Assembly: GCF_024707525.1 (NCBI RefSeq)
Contig: NZ_CP062231.1
Coordinates: forward strand, 1,426,001-1,490,000
Direction: 5' to 3'
From: Rhizobium sp. TH2
Lineage (GTDB): Bacteria; Pseudomonadota; Alphaproteobacteria; Rhizobiales; Rhizobiaceae
Length of the DNA: 64,000 nt
Of this stretch, positions 32,197-41,184 are shown one piece after another. The number at the start of each line of letters is the position of its first letter. Position 1 is the stretch's first letter. The position numbers and the translations under genes were made by a program. The notes beneath the pieces were generated by a model. The model was not told the DNA's origin. It searched no databases and was given only the letters and a program-made list of their open reading frames with translations.

Positions 32197-33803
32197 GCGC
32201 TTCTTTCCATGCCTTCGAGATCGATCTCCGCGATCGCCGCCTTGACCATGCCGATCCGCGATGCGGCGACCGAGACCGAACGCAATCCCGTCTTGAGCAG
32301 GAGGGGGATCAACGCCGGATCGCTGCCCGCGTCGCCGCAGAGACTGACGGGAATGGTGTTTCTCAGCCCAAATCGCGCGACATTGCCGATCAACGACAGC
32401 ACGGCCGGATTGCTAGGCTCGGCGATCTTCGCGAGCGCGCCGCTGTCGCGAGACGCCGCCATCACATATTGCGTCAGGTCGTTCGAGCCGATCGAGAAGA
32501 AGGCGGCCTTCTTGAAACGCTCCGGCGTGATCGCCACCGAGGGCACCTCGACCATGATGCCGAGTTCGGGCCGGGCGAAAGCCACTCCCGCGTCCTTGAG
32601 CTTGTGCATCTCCTCGTCGAACAGCGCGCGCGCCTGTTCGATTTCATCCGGCACAGACACCATCGGCAGCATGATCTTGAGATTGCCATGCACGCCGGCG
32701 CGCAACAGCGCCCGTATCTGCACCCGGAAAATATGAGGCTTTGCGAGGCAGAGGCGGATGCCGCGCACGCCGAGGAATGGATTGCTCTCGGCTTCGGTGA
32801 AGCCGGGCACCGGCTTGTCACCGCCGGCATCGGCCGTGCGGATCGTCACCGGCTTGCCGCCGGCCCATAGCAGGACTTTTCGATAAGCGGCGTACTGCGT
32901 CTCCTCGTCGGGGAGCCTGCTATTGTAGAGGAATTCGGTCCGCATCAGCCCGACGCCGTCGATATGGCCGATGTCGATGGCTTCCGTCTCCTGCGGGTCT
33001 GCGATGTTGACATGGACCGCGATCGACACGCCATCAGCGGTCCTGGCGGGCTTGGGCGCGAACCGCGCGGCAACCGTTGCCTTGCGTTCGAAGGCACCCC
33101 AGTCGTCCTTCCACGTCCTAAGCGATGCGTCGTCCGGTTCGACGACAAAACGACCCGCCTGGGCATCGAGAAGCGAGGGCAAGCCAGAATCGATATGCCC
33201 GCTACCGATGCCGACGACCATCGGCACGCCGCGCTGGCGGGCCAGCATGGCGACATGGCTCGTGGGGCTGCCTTGCCGCAATACGATGCCACCGTCCGTC
33301 CAATTGTGGAAGAGGAAGGTGGTCGGCGTGATATCGTCCGCAAGATAGATCACATTTTCAGGAATGGCCGCCTCCAATTCGTCGCGCAATTCCCGCAGCA
33401 CGCGGTCCTTGATGTCGATCAGATCGGCCGTGCGGGCGCGAAAATACTCCTCCTCGGATTGGGCATAGTTCTCGATCTCGGCGTCGAGCACCTGGCTCCA
33501 GGCGAGATCGGCCGCCATGCCGTTGTCGATCAATTCTTTCGCCGCGTCTCGGAATGTATCGTCTCCAAGCATGGCGGCCTGGAACTCGAGAATGTCGGCG
33601 GCATCACCACGCGCCTTTGACATCATGTCGATGGTAAGTCCCATCGTCAATTCGACTGTATGGACCAGATGTGCGTATTCCGCGTCGGTCGATTTATGGC
33701 GCTGGTAATGCCCGTGCGCGGCAAGCGCGGCACAAAAGACCGGCCCGATGGCAAAACCTGCACTGGCCGGCGTTCCCGTGAAAACCTGCTCATCCCTGCT
33801 CAT
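32193..33803 (-). CDS. ptsI: PTS Enzyme I (PEP-protein phosphotransferase) for DHA kinase
   Basis: This 536-residue Enzyme I has an HPr-binding N-terminal region (TPASAGFAIGPVF), the phosphorylated His183 in GSPTSHVAMLAR, and a PEP-binding barrel with VGLMRTEFLYNS, FSIGSNDLTQYVMAASRDSG and the catalytic cysteine in LCGDAGSDP. It passes phosphate from PEP to HPr and so to DhaM. The ATG at 33803 is preferred to a longer frame; it overlaps the HPr gene by 14 bp. It carries no GAF domain, so it is not the PtsP of the nitrogen PTS. The symbol is by function; this copy is probably specific to the kinase. Confidence 0.92.
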   Translation of the reverse strand: MSRDEQVFTGTPASAGFAIGPVFCAALAAHGHYQRHKSTDAEYAHLVHTVELTMGLTIDMMSKARGDAADILEFQAAMLGDDTFRDAAKELIDNGMAADLAWSQVLDAEIENYAQSEEEYFRARTADLIDIKDRVLRELRDELEAAIPENVIYLADDITPTTFLFHNWTDGGIVLRQGSPTSHVAMLARQRGVPMVVGIGSGHIDSGLPSLLDAQAGRFVVEPDDASLRTWKDDWGAFERKATVAARFAPKPARTADGVSIAVHVNIADPQETEAIDIGHIDGVGLMRTEFLYNSRLPDEETQYAAYRKVLLWAGGKPVTIRTADAGGDKPVPGFTEAESNPFLGVRGIRLCLAKPHIFRVQIRALLRAGVHGNLKIMLPMVSVPDEIEQARALFDEEMHKLKDAGVAFARPELGIMVEVPSVAITPERFKKAAFFSIGSNDLTQYVMAASRDSGALAKIAEPSNPAVLSLIGNVARFGLRNTIPVSLCGDAGSDPALIPLLLKTGLRSVSVAASRIGMVKAAIAEIDLEGMERSA

Positions 33804-34107
33804 GGACTCCGCCCTCGTCGAAATCGCGCTCCACCAGCGCGCGGAGCGTCTCCACTGCCTGATCGGCATCGCGGCCCGTGGCGCGGATATGCAGCACCGT
33901 ACCCTCGGGCGCCTTCATCGCCATGACCTTGACGATGCTCTTTGCATCGATCCACGGCCCGCCATCCCTGGCCGCGATCTCTGTCCTGGCCTGGAATGTC
34001 TTGGCGAGCTTGGTGAACTTCACCGACGGACGGGCATGCAGGCCCACCGCATGGGTGATCGTCACCTGGGTCGCCGCTGTTGCCGTATCCATCTCAGCAT
34101 TCTCCAT
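33790..34107 (-). CDS. ptsH: HPr phosphocarrier protein for DHA kinase
   Basis: This 105-residue HPr has the phosphorylation site His24 in THAVGLHARPSVKFTKLA and the second conserved region WIDAKSIVKVMAMKAPEG with Ser57 where regulatory Ser46 stands in Gram-positive HPr. The protein is slightly longer than usual because of a short N-terminal leader (MENAEMDTAT). AGGAG lies before the ATG. It links Enzyme I to DhaM. It is encoded beside both partners, which supports a dedicated relay separate from the nitrogen PTS. Confidence 0.92.
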   Translation of the reverse strand: MENAEMDTATAATQVTITHAVGLHARPSVKFTKLAKTFQARTEIAARDGGPWIDAKSIVKVMAMKAPEGTVLHIRATGRDADQAVETLRALVERDFDEGGVHEQG

Positions 34108-34129
34108 AATACCGCTCCTGGTCCGCTTA

Positions 34130-34534
34130 TCAAAGCGGGGAAAGTTCTTCCGCCGTTGCCACTACCGCGCCGAGAGCCGCGCCGCCCGAAGCCTCGGTCG
34201 CGGCCATCACCGCGCCCTCGACGATAGGCGCATTGCAGATGCGGATCTTCTCCGAGCGCGGCTCACCGATGATCTCGATGGCCATTTCCGAATTGGTTTC
34301 CGCTCCCCCGAGATCGACGAGGATTGCGACACCCTTTTCGGTCCAGGCATTTTCGATCGCAGCAATAATGGATTCGACCGATGTGCCAAGCCCGCCCGAC
34401 GGATCGCCGCCGCACCAGGCGAGTTTCACCTCGTCGCCGACCATCTGCCGCACCATGTCGGCCGTGCCCTCGGCGACTTTCGGCGAGTGGGACACGATGA
34501 CGATCCCGACATTGTCTTCCGGTGAGCCATTCAT
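34130..34534 (-). CDS. dhaM: DHA kinase phosphotransferase subunit DhaM (EIIA-like)
   Basis: This 134-residue protein is the EIIA-Man-like domain of DhaM, with the phosphorylated His16 in IVIVSHSPKVAEG and the segments VAILVDLGGAETNSEMAIE and NAPIVEGAVMAATEASGG. E. coli DhaM is a fusion with HPr and a partial Enzyme I; here these functions are separate genes in the same operon. DhaM phosphorylates ADP bound on DhaL. Its ATG overlaps the dhaL stop (ATGA). Confidence 0.95.
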   Translation of the reverse strand: MNGSPEDNVGIVIVSHSPKVAEGTADMVRQMVGDEVKLAWCGGDPSGGLGTSVESIIAAIENAWTEKGVAILVDLGGAETNSEMAIEIIGEPRSEKIRICNAPIVEGAVMAATEASGGAALGAVVATAEELSPL

Positions 34535-35160
34535 CGGCGCGTCTCCATGAAATCCGAAATTGTCCTTGCCATCAGCGCCACCGAACGCGAACCTGGGTCC
34601 ATATGACCCGCCGAGCGCTCGCCAAGAAATGACGCGCGGCCGCGGGAGGCGATGACGGGAATGGTGGCATTGGCGGCCTCATCCGCTACTTCCTTGATCC
34701 CAAACGGATCGCCCCCGCCATCCAGCGCATCTGATATCGGGTAGAGCACATCGAGCATGGTCTTCTGGCCCTTTTCGGATTTGCCCCGCACGGCGACACT
34801 ATCCACCGCCTTGCGGAATGCGGCATTGAATGCGGCGCGGTCGGGGGTCTCGCCGATTTCCTTGCCGAGCGTCATCAGCAAGGTGCCGAACAGCGGGCCG
34901 GACGCGCCGCCCACAGTCATCACGAGCTTCATGCCGGCCGCCTTCAACGCCTCGCCGATCGGCTTGGCGGAGAGCGCATCGGCTTCACCCGCCAGCGCCT
35001 CGAAGCCGCGCTTCATGTTGTAACCGTGATCGCCATCGCCGATCGCCGAATCGAGCGCCGTCAACTCGTCGGCGTGATCGGCGATTGTCTTCGAGAGCGC
35101 CCCGATCAGGGCCTTGATGTCATCTGCTTTCAGCATCGCTACCGTGTCCATTTCCATCAT
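34531..35160 (-). CDS. dhaL: DHA kinase ADP-binding subunit DhaL
   Basis: This 209-residue helical subunit holds ADP and two Mg ions through Asp37, Asp42 and Asp44 in TALDSAIGDGDHGYNM. Further conserved segments are GGASGPLFGTLLMTLGKE and GRASFLGERSAGHMDPGSRS. It transfers phosphate from DhaM to dihydroxyacetone on DhaK. The ATG at 35160 overlaps the TGA of the upstream ATPase gene, giving coupling; ATGs 1 and 3 codons later are possible. Confidence 0.95.
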   Translation of the reverse strand: MMEMDTVAMLKADDIKALIGALSKTIADHADELTALDSAIGDGDHGYNMKRGFEALAGEADALSAKPIGEALKAAGMKLVMTVGGASGPLFGTLLMTLGKEIGETPDRAAFNAAFRKAVDSVAVRGKSEKGQKTMLDVLYPISDALDGGGDPFGIKEVADEAANATIPVIASRGRASFLGERSAGHMDPGSRSVALMARTISDFMETRR

Positions 35161-36170
35161 CCGATCCGCCTGCCATCCGCGCCGAAATAGAGCGGGTTGG
35201 TCAGCGACAGCGCCACCCGGTCTCCGGCTTTCAGCGGCGAGGCGGGATCGGCCAGGCTGATCAGCTTCTTCGGTCCGCATTTCAGGTGCAGATGCTTCTG
35301 GTCACCCAAATGCTCGATCCAGTCAATCTCGGCATTGGCCGATCCGTTGGCCGAGGCCAAGATTTCCAGATGCTCGGTCCTGACGCCGATCGTCCGCACG
35401 CCGTCCGGCATGTTGGCGACCGGGATCAGGCCGGGCTCGACAAAGTTGATCGCCGGCTGGCCGAGACGCGCTGCGACATGCAGGTTGGCGGGGCGCTCGT
35501 AGATGTCGCGCGGCGTCCCGGTCTGGATCAGCTCGCCCTCATGCAGAATGCCGATCCGGTCGGCCATGGTCATCGCCTCGATCTGGTCGTGCGTGACATA
35601 GAGCATGGTGGCACCGAGATCGCTCTGGATGCGCTTGAGTTCGAGCCGAAGATCGGCGCGCAGCTTGGCATCGAGCGAGGAGAGGGGCTCGTCCATCAGG
35701 AAGACGGATGGCTCACGAACCAGTGCCCGGCCGATCGCCACGCGCTGCATCTCGCCGCCCGAAAGCCTCGTCGCCTTATTCTCCAGCTTGTGGGCGATGC
35801 GGACCATCGCCGCGACCTCGCGCACGCGGCGGTCGATCGCATTCTTGTCCATGTTCCGCGCTGGCGACTTCAAGGGGAAGGCAAGGTTCTCGTAGACGGT
35901 CAGATGCGGATAGAGCGAATATTGCTGGAACACGAAGGCTGTGTCGCGCGCGGAGGGCGGCAGGTCGTTGACCCGCTCGCCTGATATCATGATATTGCCG
36001 CTGTCGGCCTTTTCGAGCCCGGCGATCAGCCGGAGCGTCGTGGTCTTGCCGGCGCCGGTCGGTCCAAGCAGCACGACGAATTCGCCATCATGGATCTCGA
36101 GCGATACGCCCCTGACCGCCTGGTTGTCGCCGAAGGCCTTGCTGACCTGGTTGAGGACGATATCAGCCAT
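35157..36170 (-). CDS. ABC importer ATPase 2 (MalK/UgpC-like)
   Basis: This 337-residue ATPase of the CUT1 carbohydrate importers has Walker A in LLGPTGAGKTTTLRLI, signature LSGGEMQRVAIGRAL, Walker B in VFLMDEPLSSLDA and a C-terminal TOBE-like regulatory region (IGVRTEHLEIL). It is the second of two adjacent ATPase genes, and importers of the rhizobial glycerol type also use two. The ATG at 36170 has GGAGGG upstream and overlaps the preceding ATPase stop by 8 bp. It probably forms a heterodimer with its neighbour. Confidence 0.93.
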   Translation of the reverse strand: MADIVLNQVSKAFGDNQAVRGVSLEIHDGEFVVLLGPTGAGKTTTLRLIAGLEKADSGNIMISGERVNDLPPSARDTAFVFQQYSLYPHLTVYENLAFPLKSPARNMDKNAIDRRVREVAAMVRIAHKLENKATRLSGGEMQRVAIGRALVREPSVFLMDEPLSSLDAKLRADLRLELKRIQSDLGATMLYVTHDQIEAMTMADRIGILHEGELIQTGTPRDIYERPANLHVAARLGQPAINFVEPGLIPVANMPDGVRTIGVRTEHLEILASANGSANAEIDWIEHLGDQKHLHLKCGPKKLISLADPASPLKAGDRVALSLTNPLYFGADGRRIG

Positions 36171-37260
36171 TGAGCCCTCCATCGTAAAGCACCGAGCGGA
36201 TCGCCCGGCCAGAGGCTTCCTCGAACAGCGACAGTTTCGGCCCATCGAAATTCAGCCCGACATTGTCGCCGGATGAAAGCTGGCGCGCCGAGGAGGTGCG
36301 CGCCTTGATCATCGTGCCGTCGATATTGATGGCGACGATCTGGGACGTGCCGAGATAGGCCGTCTCGAACACCTGGCCCCGCAGGCCCGAGCGGTCGTCG
36401 AAGCGGATATGCTCCGGCCGTACGCCGAGCACCAGCTTGGTGGGCGCGATGTCCTCGCGGACCTCGGGCACGAAGACCGGCTGCCCGTCGATCATGATGC
36501 TCGTATCGCCCTTCTTCAGCCCGCCTTCGAAACGGATGAAATTCATCGGCGGCGAGCCGACGAAATCGGCAACAAACATGGTCGCCGGGCGATTATAGAC
36601 CTCTTCCGGCGTGCCATATTGCTCGATGACGCCATTGCTCATGATGGCGATCTTGTCGGCCATCGACATGGCTTCGAGCTGGTCATGCGTGACATAGACC
36701 GTCGTGGCGCCGATCCGGTTATGGAGTTCCCTGAGTTCGCGCACCATCAGGTCGCGGAATTCGGTATCCAGCGTGCCGAGCGGCTCGTCCATCAGGAAGC
36801 ATTTCGGACGCCGGACGATGGCGCGACCGAGCGCCACACGCTGGCGGTCGCCGCCCGCGAGCCCCGACACCGACTTGTCGAGGAGATGCGTGATCTGCAG
36901 CAGCTTGGCCGTTTCCTCGACGCGCGTCGCGATCTCGCCGCGCGGCATGCCCTGGTTGACCAGCGGATAGGCCATGTTCTTGCGCACATTCATATGCGGA
37001 TAGAGCGCGAAGAGCTGGAACACGAAGGCGATGTCGCGGTCGCGTGCCCGCCGCATGGTGACATCGTTGCCATCGAGCAAGATCTGGCCTGAGCTCGGCA
37101 GTTCGAGGCCGGCGATCATCCTCAGTGTTGTCGTCTTGCCGCAGCCGGACGGACCAAGCAGCGCCAGGAACTCGCCGTCCTCGACGACGAAATTCGAGTT
37201 CTGCACGGCATTGAAGCTGCCGAACGATTTTTGCAGATTTTCCACGCGTATTTCGGACAT
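36163..37260 (-). CDS. ABC importer ATPase 1 (MalK/UgpC-like)
   Basis: This 365-residue ATPase has Walker A in LLGPSGCGKTTTLRMIAG and Walker B in KCFLMDEPLGTLDT with switch histidine in YVTHDQLEAMSMADK, plus a TOBE-like tail (VLGVRPEHIRFDDRSG). The ABC signature is LAGGDRQRVALGRA instead of the common LSGGQ, a notable variation. Paired with the next gene, whose signature is normal, it may form one canonical and one altered ATP site. The second ATG (37260) is chosen because GGAG lies six bases upstream. Confidence 0.92.
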   Translation of the reverse strand: MSEIRVENLQKSFGSFNAVQNSNFVVEDGEFLALLGPSGCGKTTTLRMIAGLELPSSGQILLDGNDVTMRRARDRDIAFVFQLFALYPHMNVRKNMAYPLVNQGMPRGEIATRVEETAKLLQITHLLDKSVSGLAGGDRQRVALGRAIVRRPKCFLMDEPLGTLDTEFRDLMVRELRELHNRIGATTVYVTHDQLEAMSMADKIAIMSNGVIEQYGTPEEVYNRPATMFVADFVGSPPMNFIRFEGGLKKGDTSIMIDGQPVFVPEVREDIAPTKLVLGVRPEHIRFDDRSGLRGQVFETAYLGTSQIVAINIDGTMIKARTSSARQLSSGDNVGLNFDGPKLSLFEEASGRAIRSVLYDGGLNG

Positions 37261-37263
37261 CAT

Positions 37264-37467
37264 CTACTCCGGAAACTTCGAGACGATGACGAACATGGCC
37301 GTGCCCGCCAGCAGCGTCACGAAGGAATAGGTATAAAGCGCCATCACGAAGGGCTGAAACATCATCAGGAAGCCGGCCCCGATCAAGGCCACCGCGATAT
37401 TCTCCAGCCGGCCGCGACGCAGCCAGGGCGATCTCTTGTTGATGGGCTTTGTGCTGTCGATACTCAT
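37264..37467 (-). CDS. Small two-helix membrane protein of the ABC operon
   Basis: This 67-residue protein has a basic N-terminus (KRSPWLRRGRLENIAV) and two hydrophobic helices (VALIGAGFLMMFQPFVMALY and SFVTLLAGTAMFVIV). It sits between a permease gene (4-bp overlap) and the first ATPase gene. A small unknown membrane protein at a similar place is known in rhizobial glycerol-type ABC operons (glpU). It may be an accessory subunit of the importer. Confidence 0.75.
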   Translation of the reverse strand: MSIDSTKPINKRSPWLRRGRLENIAVALIGAGFLMMFQPFVMALYTYSFVTLLAGTAMFVIVSKFPE

Positions 37468-38417
37468 TTGCGCACGGCTCCAAAGGTGATCCCGCGCAGC
37501 AGTTGCTTGCGCAGCAGGATGGTGAACAGCAGGATCGGGATCAGGAAGATTGTGGTGCCGGAGGCGACCGCCGGCCAGTCCTGCCCGCCTTCGCCGATGA
37601 TGGTCGGAATGAAGGGCGGCGCGGTCTGCGCGGTGCCGGAGGTCAAGAGCGCCGCGAAAGCATATTCGTTCCAGGCGAAGATCAGGCAGAAGATCGCGGT
37701 CGCGGCAATGCCCGTCGTCGCCTGCGGCAGCACGACCTTGCGGAAGGCCTGCAGCCGCGTATAGCCGTCAATCATCGCCGCCTCCTCGTATTCGCGCGGG
37801 ATCTCGTCGATGAAGCCCTTGAGCAGCCAGACGGCGAGCGACACGTTGACCGCCGTATAGAGCAGGATCATGCCGAGCGCGGTGTCGGACAGGCCGAGCT
37901 CGCGATACATCAGATAGATCGGGATCGCGACCGCCACCGGCGGCATCATCCGGGTCGACAGGATGAAGAACAGCAGGTCATCCGCCAGTGGCACCTTGAA
38001 GCGCGAGAATCCGTAGGCCGCGAGCGTGCCGAGAAACACCGCCAGGAAGGTCGAGCCGAAGGCGATCACCAGGGAATTGACGAAGCGCGGCAGGAAATTC
38101 GACGGTCCGGCGATCACCATGTTGCGCTTGCGGGTAACTGTGTCGCAAGTGCCCTGGGGTGCGCCGAGCGCTGCAATGTAATCCGGCGTCTGCCGCGTCC
38201 GGGTCGTGAACAGGTTGCAGTAGCCCTCGAGCGTCGGCGTGAACAGGATGCGCGGCGGATAGGCGATCGAATCCGGCGGCGACTTGATGCTGGTCAGGAA
38301 GATCCAGGCGAGCGGCACCATGGTGATCAGCGCATAGATGATGACGATCGTGCCTGCGACATATTTCGTGGTCTGGCTCGGCTCGACGACCGAGTGGGCT
38401 GTGTTGCCGGAGCTCAT
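37464..38417 (-). CDS. ABC importer permease (MalG-like)
   Basis: This 317-residue permease has six hydrophobic helices and the cytoplasmic EAA loop EEAAMIDGYTRLQAFRKVVL that contacts the ATPase. VAIPIYLMYRELGLSDTALG precedes it. The large periplasmic segment between helices 1 and 2 (about residues 45-100) is longer than in MalG, as in the rhizobial polyol importers. Its start overlaps the preceding permease gene by 4 bp (ATGA). Confidence 0.93.
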   Translation of the reverse strand: MSSGNTAHSVVEPSQTTKYVAGTIVIIYALITMVPLAWIFLTSIKSPPDSIAYPPRILFTPTLEGYCNLFTTRTRQTPDYIAALGAPQGTCDTVTRKRNMVIAGPSNFLPRFVNSLVIAFGSTFLAVFLGTLAAYGFSRFKVPLADDLLFFILSTRMMPPVAVAIPIYLMYRELGLSDTALGMILLYTAVNVSLAVWLLKGFIDEIPREYEEAAMIDGYTRLQAFRKVVLPQATTGIAATAIFCLIFAWNEYAFAALLTSGTAQTAPPFIPTIIGEGGQDWPAVASGTTIFLIPILLFTILLRKQLLRGITFGAVRK

Positions 38418-39382
38418 CGTTGCTTCACCTTGTTGAGTGCCTTGACATAGATGTTGGCGAGGCCGAACACCGCGACGAAGAGGACGATGGCGAAGGCGGA
38501 GGACCGTCCGGTCGCCCAGCTTTCGAAGGCCTGTCGCTTGAGCGTGATCGAGGCGACCTCGGTGGTCGAGCCGGGTCCGCCGCCGGTGAGCAGCGTTACC
38601 ATGTCGAACATCTTGAAGTTCTCGATGCCCCGGAACAGCACGGCGAGCATGATGAAGGGGAGCGCCATCGGCACGGTGATCGTCCAGAACTGCCGCCAGG
38701 GGGAGGCGCGATCGACCTCGGCCGCTTCATAGATGTAATCCGGGATCGAGCGCAGGCCGGCTAGGCAAATCAGCATCACGTAGGGCGTCCACATCCACGT
38801 ATCGACAATGATGATCGACCATGGCGCCAGGCTCGTATTGCCGAGCATCTGGATATCCGAGGGATGCAGCCCCGAAAGGAACGAGACGGCGTAGGCGAAG
38901 AGGCCGATCTGAGGCTCGTAGAGAAAGCGCCAGAAATTGCCGACCACGGCGGGCGACAGCATCATCGGGATCAGGATGATCGTCGTCCAGAAGGCGTGTC
39001 CACGGAACTTGCGGTCGATCAGATAGGCGAGTGAGAAGCCGATCAACGTTTGCAGGACGATCGTCCAGAACACGAAATGCGCCGTGGTCTGCATCGCCAT
39101 CCAGATATCGGGATCGTTGAGCACGCGCTGGTAGTTCCGAAGTCCGACGCTTTCGACGACCGCGTTCGGCCGGTTGGCACGGAAATTGGTGAAGGACAGA
39201 TAAATCGCCCAGAACAGCGGAAAGATGTTGATCGCCAGCAGCAGCACGATGGCCGGGGAGATGAAGACCCAGGCGATCCACTTGTCGGACAGGCCCCGTA
39301 TGCGGTGCGCGGCCTTGAGCGGCGTCTTCCGGGCCAAAGCTTCGGCGGCCCTATCCATCGCGGATGAGGTGGTGTCGGTCAC
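38414..39382 (-). CDS. ABC importer permease (MalF-like)
   Basis: This 322-residue permease has six helices (WIAWVFISPAIVLLLAINIF at the start) and the EAA-type loop in YEAAEVDRASPWRQFWTITV. It pairs with the permease encoded next. It lies 101 bp downstream of the binding-protein gene, the gap containing two stem-loops, which fits the common arrangement in which the binding protein is made in excess of the membrane parts. Confidence 0.93.
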   Translation of the reverse strand: MTDTTSSAMDRAAEALARKTPLKAAHRIRGLSDKWIAWVFISPAIVLLLAINIFPLFWAIYLSFTNFRANRPNAVVESVGLRNYQRVLNDPDIWMAMQTTAHFVFWTIVLQTLIGFSLAYLIDRKFRGHAFWTTIILIPMMLSPAVVGNFWRFLYEPQIGLFAYAVSFLSGLHPSDIQMLGNTSLAPWSIIIVDTWMWTPYVMLICLAGLRSIPDYIYEAAEVDRASPWRQFWTITVPMALPFIMLAVLFRGIENFKMFDMVTLLTGGGPGSTTEVASITLKRQAFESWATGRSSAFAIVLFVAVFGLANIYVKALNKVKQR

Positions 39383-39406
39383 CGGATTTTCCCTTGGGTT
39401 TCATGT

Positions 39407-39463
39407 GCCGGTCTTCCGGCTTGGATTGTCAGGCTCCGGTCAGGCCCCGCCGCCGTAACGGCG
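39407..39463 (-). terminator. Stem-loops between binding-protein and permease genes
   Basis: Two small hairpins, GCCGG-TCTT-CCGGC (39407-39420) and CGCCG-TAA-CGGCG (39451-39463), lie in the 101-bp gap downstream of the binding-protein gene. They may protect the upstream message or reduce read-through, as in other ABC operons. No T run follows, so this is not a strong intrinsic terminator. Confidence 0.4.
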
Positions 39464-39483
39464 AGACCTTTCCGGGGAGAAGG

Positions 39484-40815
39484 TTAGATCTTGCCGTCGT
39501 CCTCGAACACTTCGGTCCAGTCCTTGACCAGGCCGTCGAGTGCTTCTTTCGCGGTGCCGTTGCCGGCAACCACATAGTCGTGGAAGCGCTTCTGCGAAGC
39601 CTGCAACAGCGAAGCGTAGCTAGGCTCGGCCCAGAAGTCCTTCACGATCGCCATCGATTCCAGGAAGGTCTTGGCATAGGGCTGGCTGGCGACGAAGCCC
39701 GGGTCTTCGACCACGGCCTTCAGGCACGAGAAGCCACCGAGCTGCCACCACTTGGCCTGCACGTCAGGCTGTGCGAACCACTTGATGTACTTGAGAGCGG
39801 CTTCCTGCTTGTCGGAATAGGAAACGACCGAGATGCCCTGTCCGCCGAGCTGCGCGAACTGATCTCCATCCGGTCCCTTCGGATTGGCGAAGTAGCCGAT
39901 CTTGTCGCCACCGACGGCTTCGTCCTTCTGAAGGCCCGGCCAGGTGAAGGCGAAGTTCATGTGCATCGCCACCTGTCCGGATTTGAAGGCATCGACGCCT
40001 TCGCCCATATAGCTGTTCGATGCGCCCGGAGGCGTGCAGCAATCGTAAAGCGCCTTGTAGAATTCCAGGCCCTTCACGGATTTCTCGGAATTCACGAAGC
40101 CTTCCATGTCATACGGCTTGTCCGGGTTTTCATACTTGAAGCCGAAGGAATAGAGCACGTCCATCGTGCCCATCGTCACGCCTTCCGAGCCGCGCTCGGT
40201 ATAGATCGATGCGCCATAGACGGTCTTGCCGTCGATCTCGCGCTTCTGGAAGAATTCGGCGATCTGCTTGAGCTGTTCGAAGGTGGTCGGTGCGGCCAGG
40301 TCCCAGCCGTACTTTTCCTTGAATTCCTTCTGCAGTTCCGGCTTGGTGAACCAGTCCTTGCGATAGGTCCAGCCGACCACGTCGCCCATGGCGGGCAGCG
40401 CCCAATAGTTCGGCGTGTTCTTCGGCCATTCTGAATAACCCACGACCGTCGCCGGCACGAAGTCATCCATCTTGATGCCTTCCTTGTCGAAGAAGTCGTT
40501 GAGTTTAACATAGTGGCCGTTCTCGGCCGAGCCGCCGATCCACTGGCTGTCGCCGATGATCAGGTCGCAGAGCTTGCCCTTGGAATTCAATTCGTTGAGG
40601 AAGCGGTCGGCGTAGTTGGTCCACGGCACGAATTCGAATTTCATGTCGATGCCGGATTTGGCGGTGAAGTCTTTCGACAGTTCCACCAGCGCGTTGGCCG
40701 GATCCCATGCCGCCCAGCAGAGCGTGAGTTGTTCGGCTTGGGCGCTCTGGCCGATGCCGAGGCTCAGCACGGTCGCGGTCGTGGCTCCGAGTATGGCTTT
40801 TCCTAAATGACGCAT
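39484..40815 (-). CDS. Periplasmic substrate-binding protein, CUT1 type
   Basis: This 443-residue extracellular solute-binding protein (family 1) starts with a signal peptide (LGKAILGATTATVLSLGIGQ, cleavage near SAQAEQ). The mature part shows KSGIDMKFEFVPWTNYADRF, YWALPAMGDVVGWTYRKDWF and WPGLQKDEAVGGDKIGYFAN. Two adjacent cysteines (ALYDCCTPPG) may form a disulfide with others. It is the first gene of the importer/DHA-kinase operon. The linked kinase suggests that the ligand is dihydroxyacetone, glycerol or a polyol that yields dihydroxyacetone; this is an inference. Confidence 0.92.
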   Translation of the reverse strand: MRHLGKAILGATTATVLSLGIGQSAQAEQLTLCWAAWDPANALVELSKDFTAKSGIDMKFEFVPWTNYADRFLNELNSKGKLCDLIIGDSQWIGGSAENGHYVKLNDFFDKEGIKMDDFVPATVVGYSEWPKNTPNYWALPAMGDVVGWTYRKDWFTKPELQKEFKEKYGWDLAAPTTFEQLKQIAEFFQKREIDGKTVYGASIYTERGSEGVTMGTMDVLYSFGFKYENPDKPYDMEGFVNSEKSVKGLEFYKALYDCCTPPGASNSYMGEGVDAFKSGQVAMHMNFAFTWPGLQKDEAVGGDKIGYFANPKGPDGDQFAQLGGQGISVVSYSDKQEAALKYIKWFAQPDVQAKWWQLGGFSCLKAVVEDPGFVASQPYAKTFLESMAIVKDFWAEPSYASLLQASQKRFHDYVVAGNGTAKEALDGLVKDWTEVFEDDGKI

Positions 40816-41184
40816 GATTTCCTCCCAGTTGGCACCGGCCCCATGCCGGCCCGAATCGGCCCCGTTCCCGTGGGACCAATAACTCGGACAAACCAGGTCT
40901 CCCCACCCGAATGTTGAGTTATATGTTTATATCGACACAAATCACTAAACATGGCAATCGGAAAATGTGCTGCATTGCAGCAGGTACAAGGTGTTGCGAT
41001 GGCGAGAATTGTTTAGTTGATTGGATTCGCTCAGGTTTTGGTTCAGACAAGTGGCTGGTGAAAAAGCATCGCGAGACCGCATTTGCAGCGCCTGCTTCCG
41101 TTTCTTCAAACCAATGCGACTGCAAAGATTACTTTATTTGAAGCAGCGACTATGGCTCGTTGCGTCGCATGAAGGAGGAACGCG
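40816..41184. other. 369-bp divergent promoter region
   Basis: This region separates the importer/DHA-kinase operon and the amine dehydrogenase gene. It contains AT-rich segments (GTTATATGTTTATATCG at about 40917-40935) and a short perfect hairpin, TGCTGC-ATT-GCAGCA (40968-40982). A good ribosome-binding site, AAGGAGG, lies just before the start at 41185. No gene or known operator was recognised. Confidence 0.5.
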
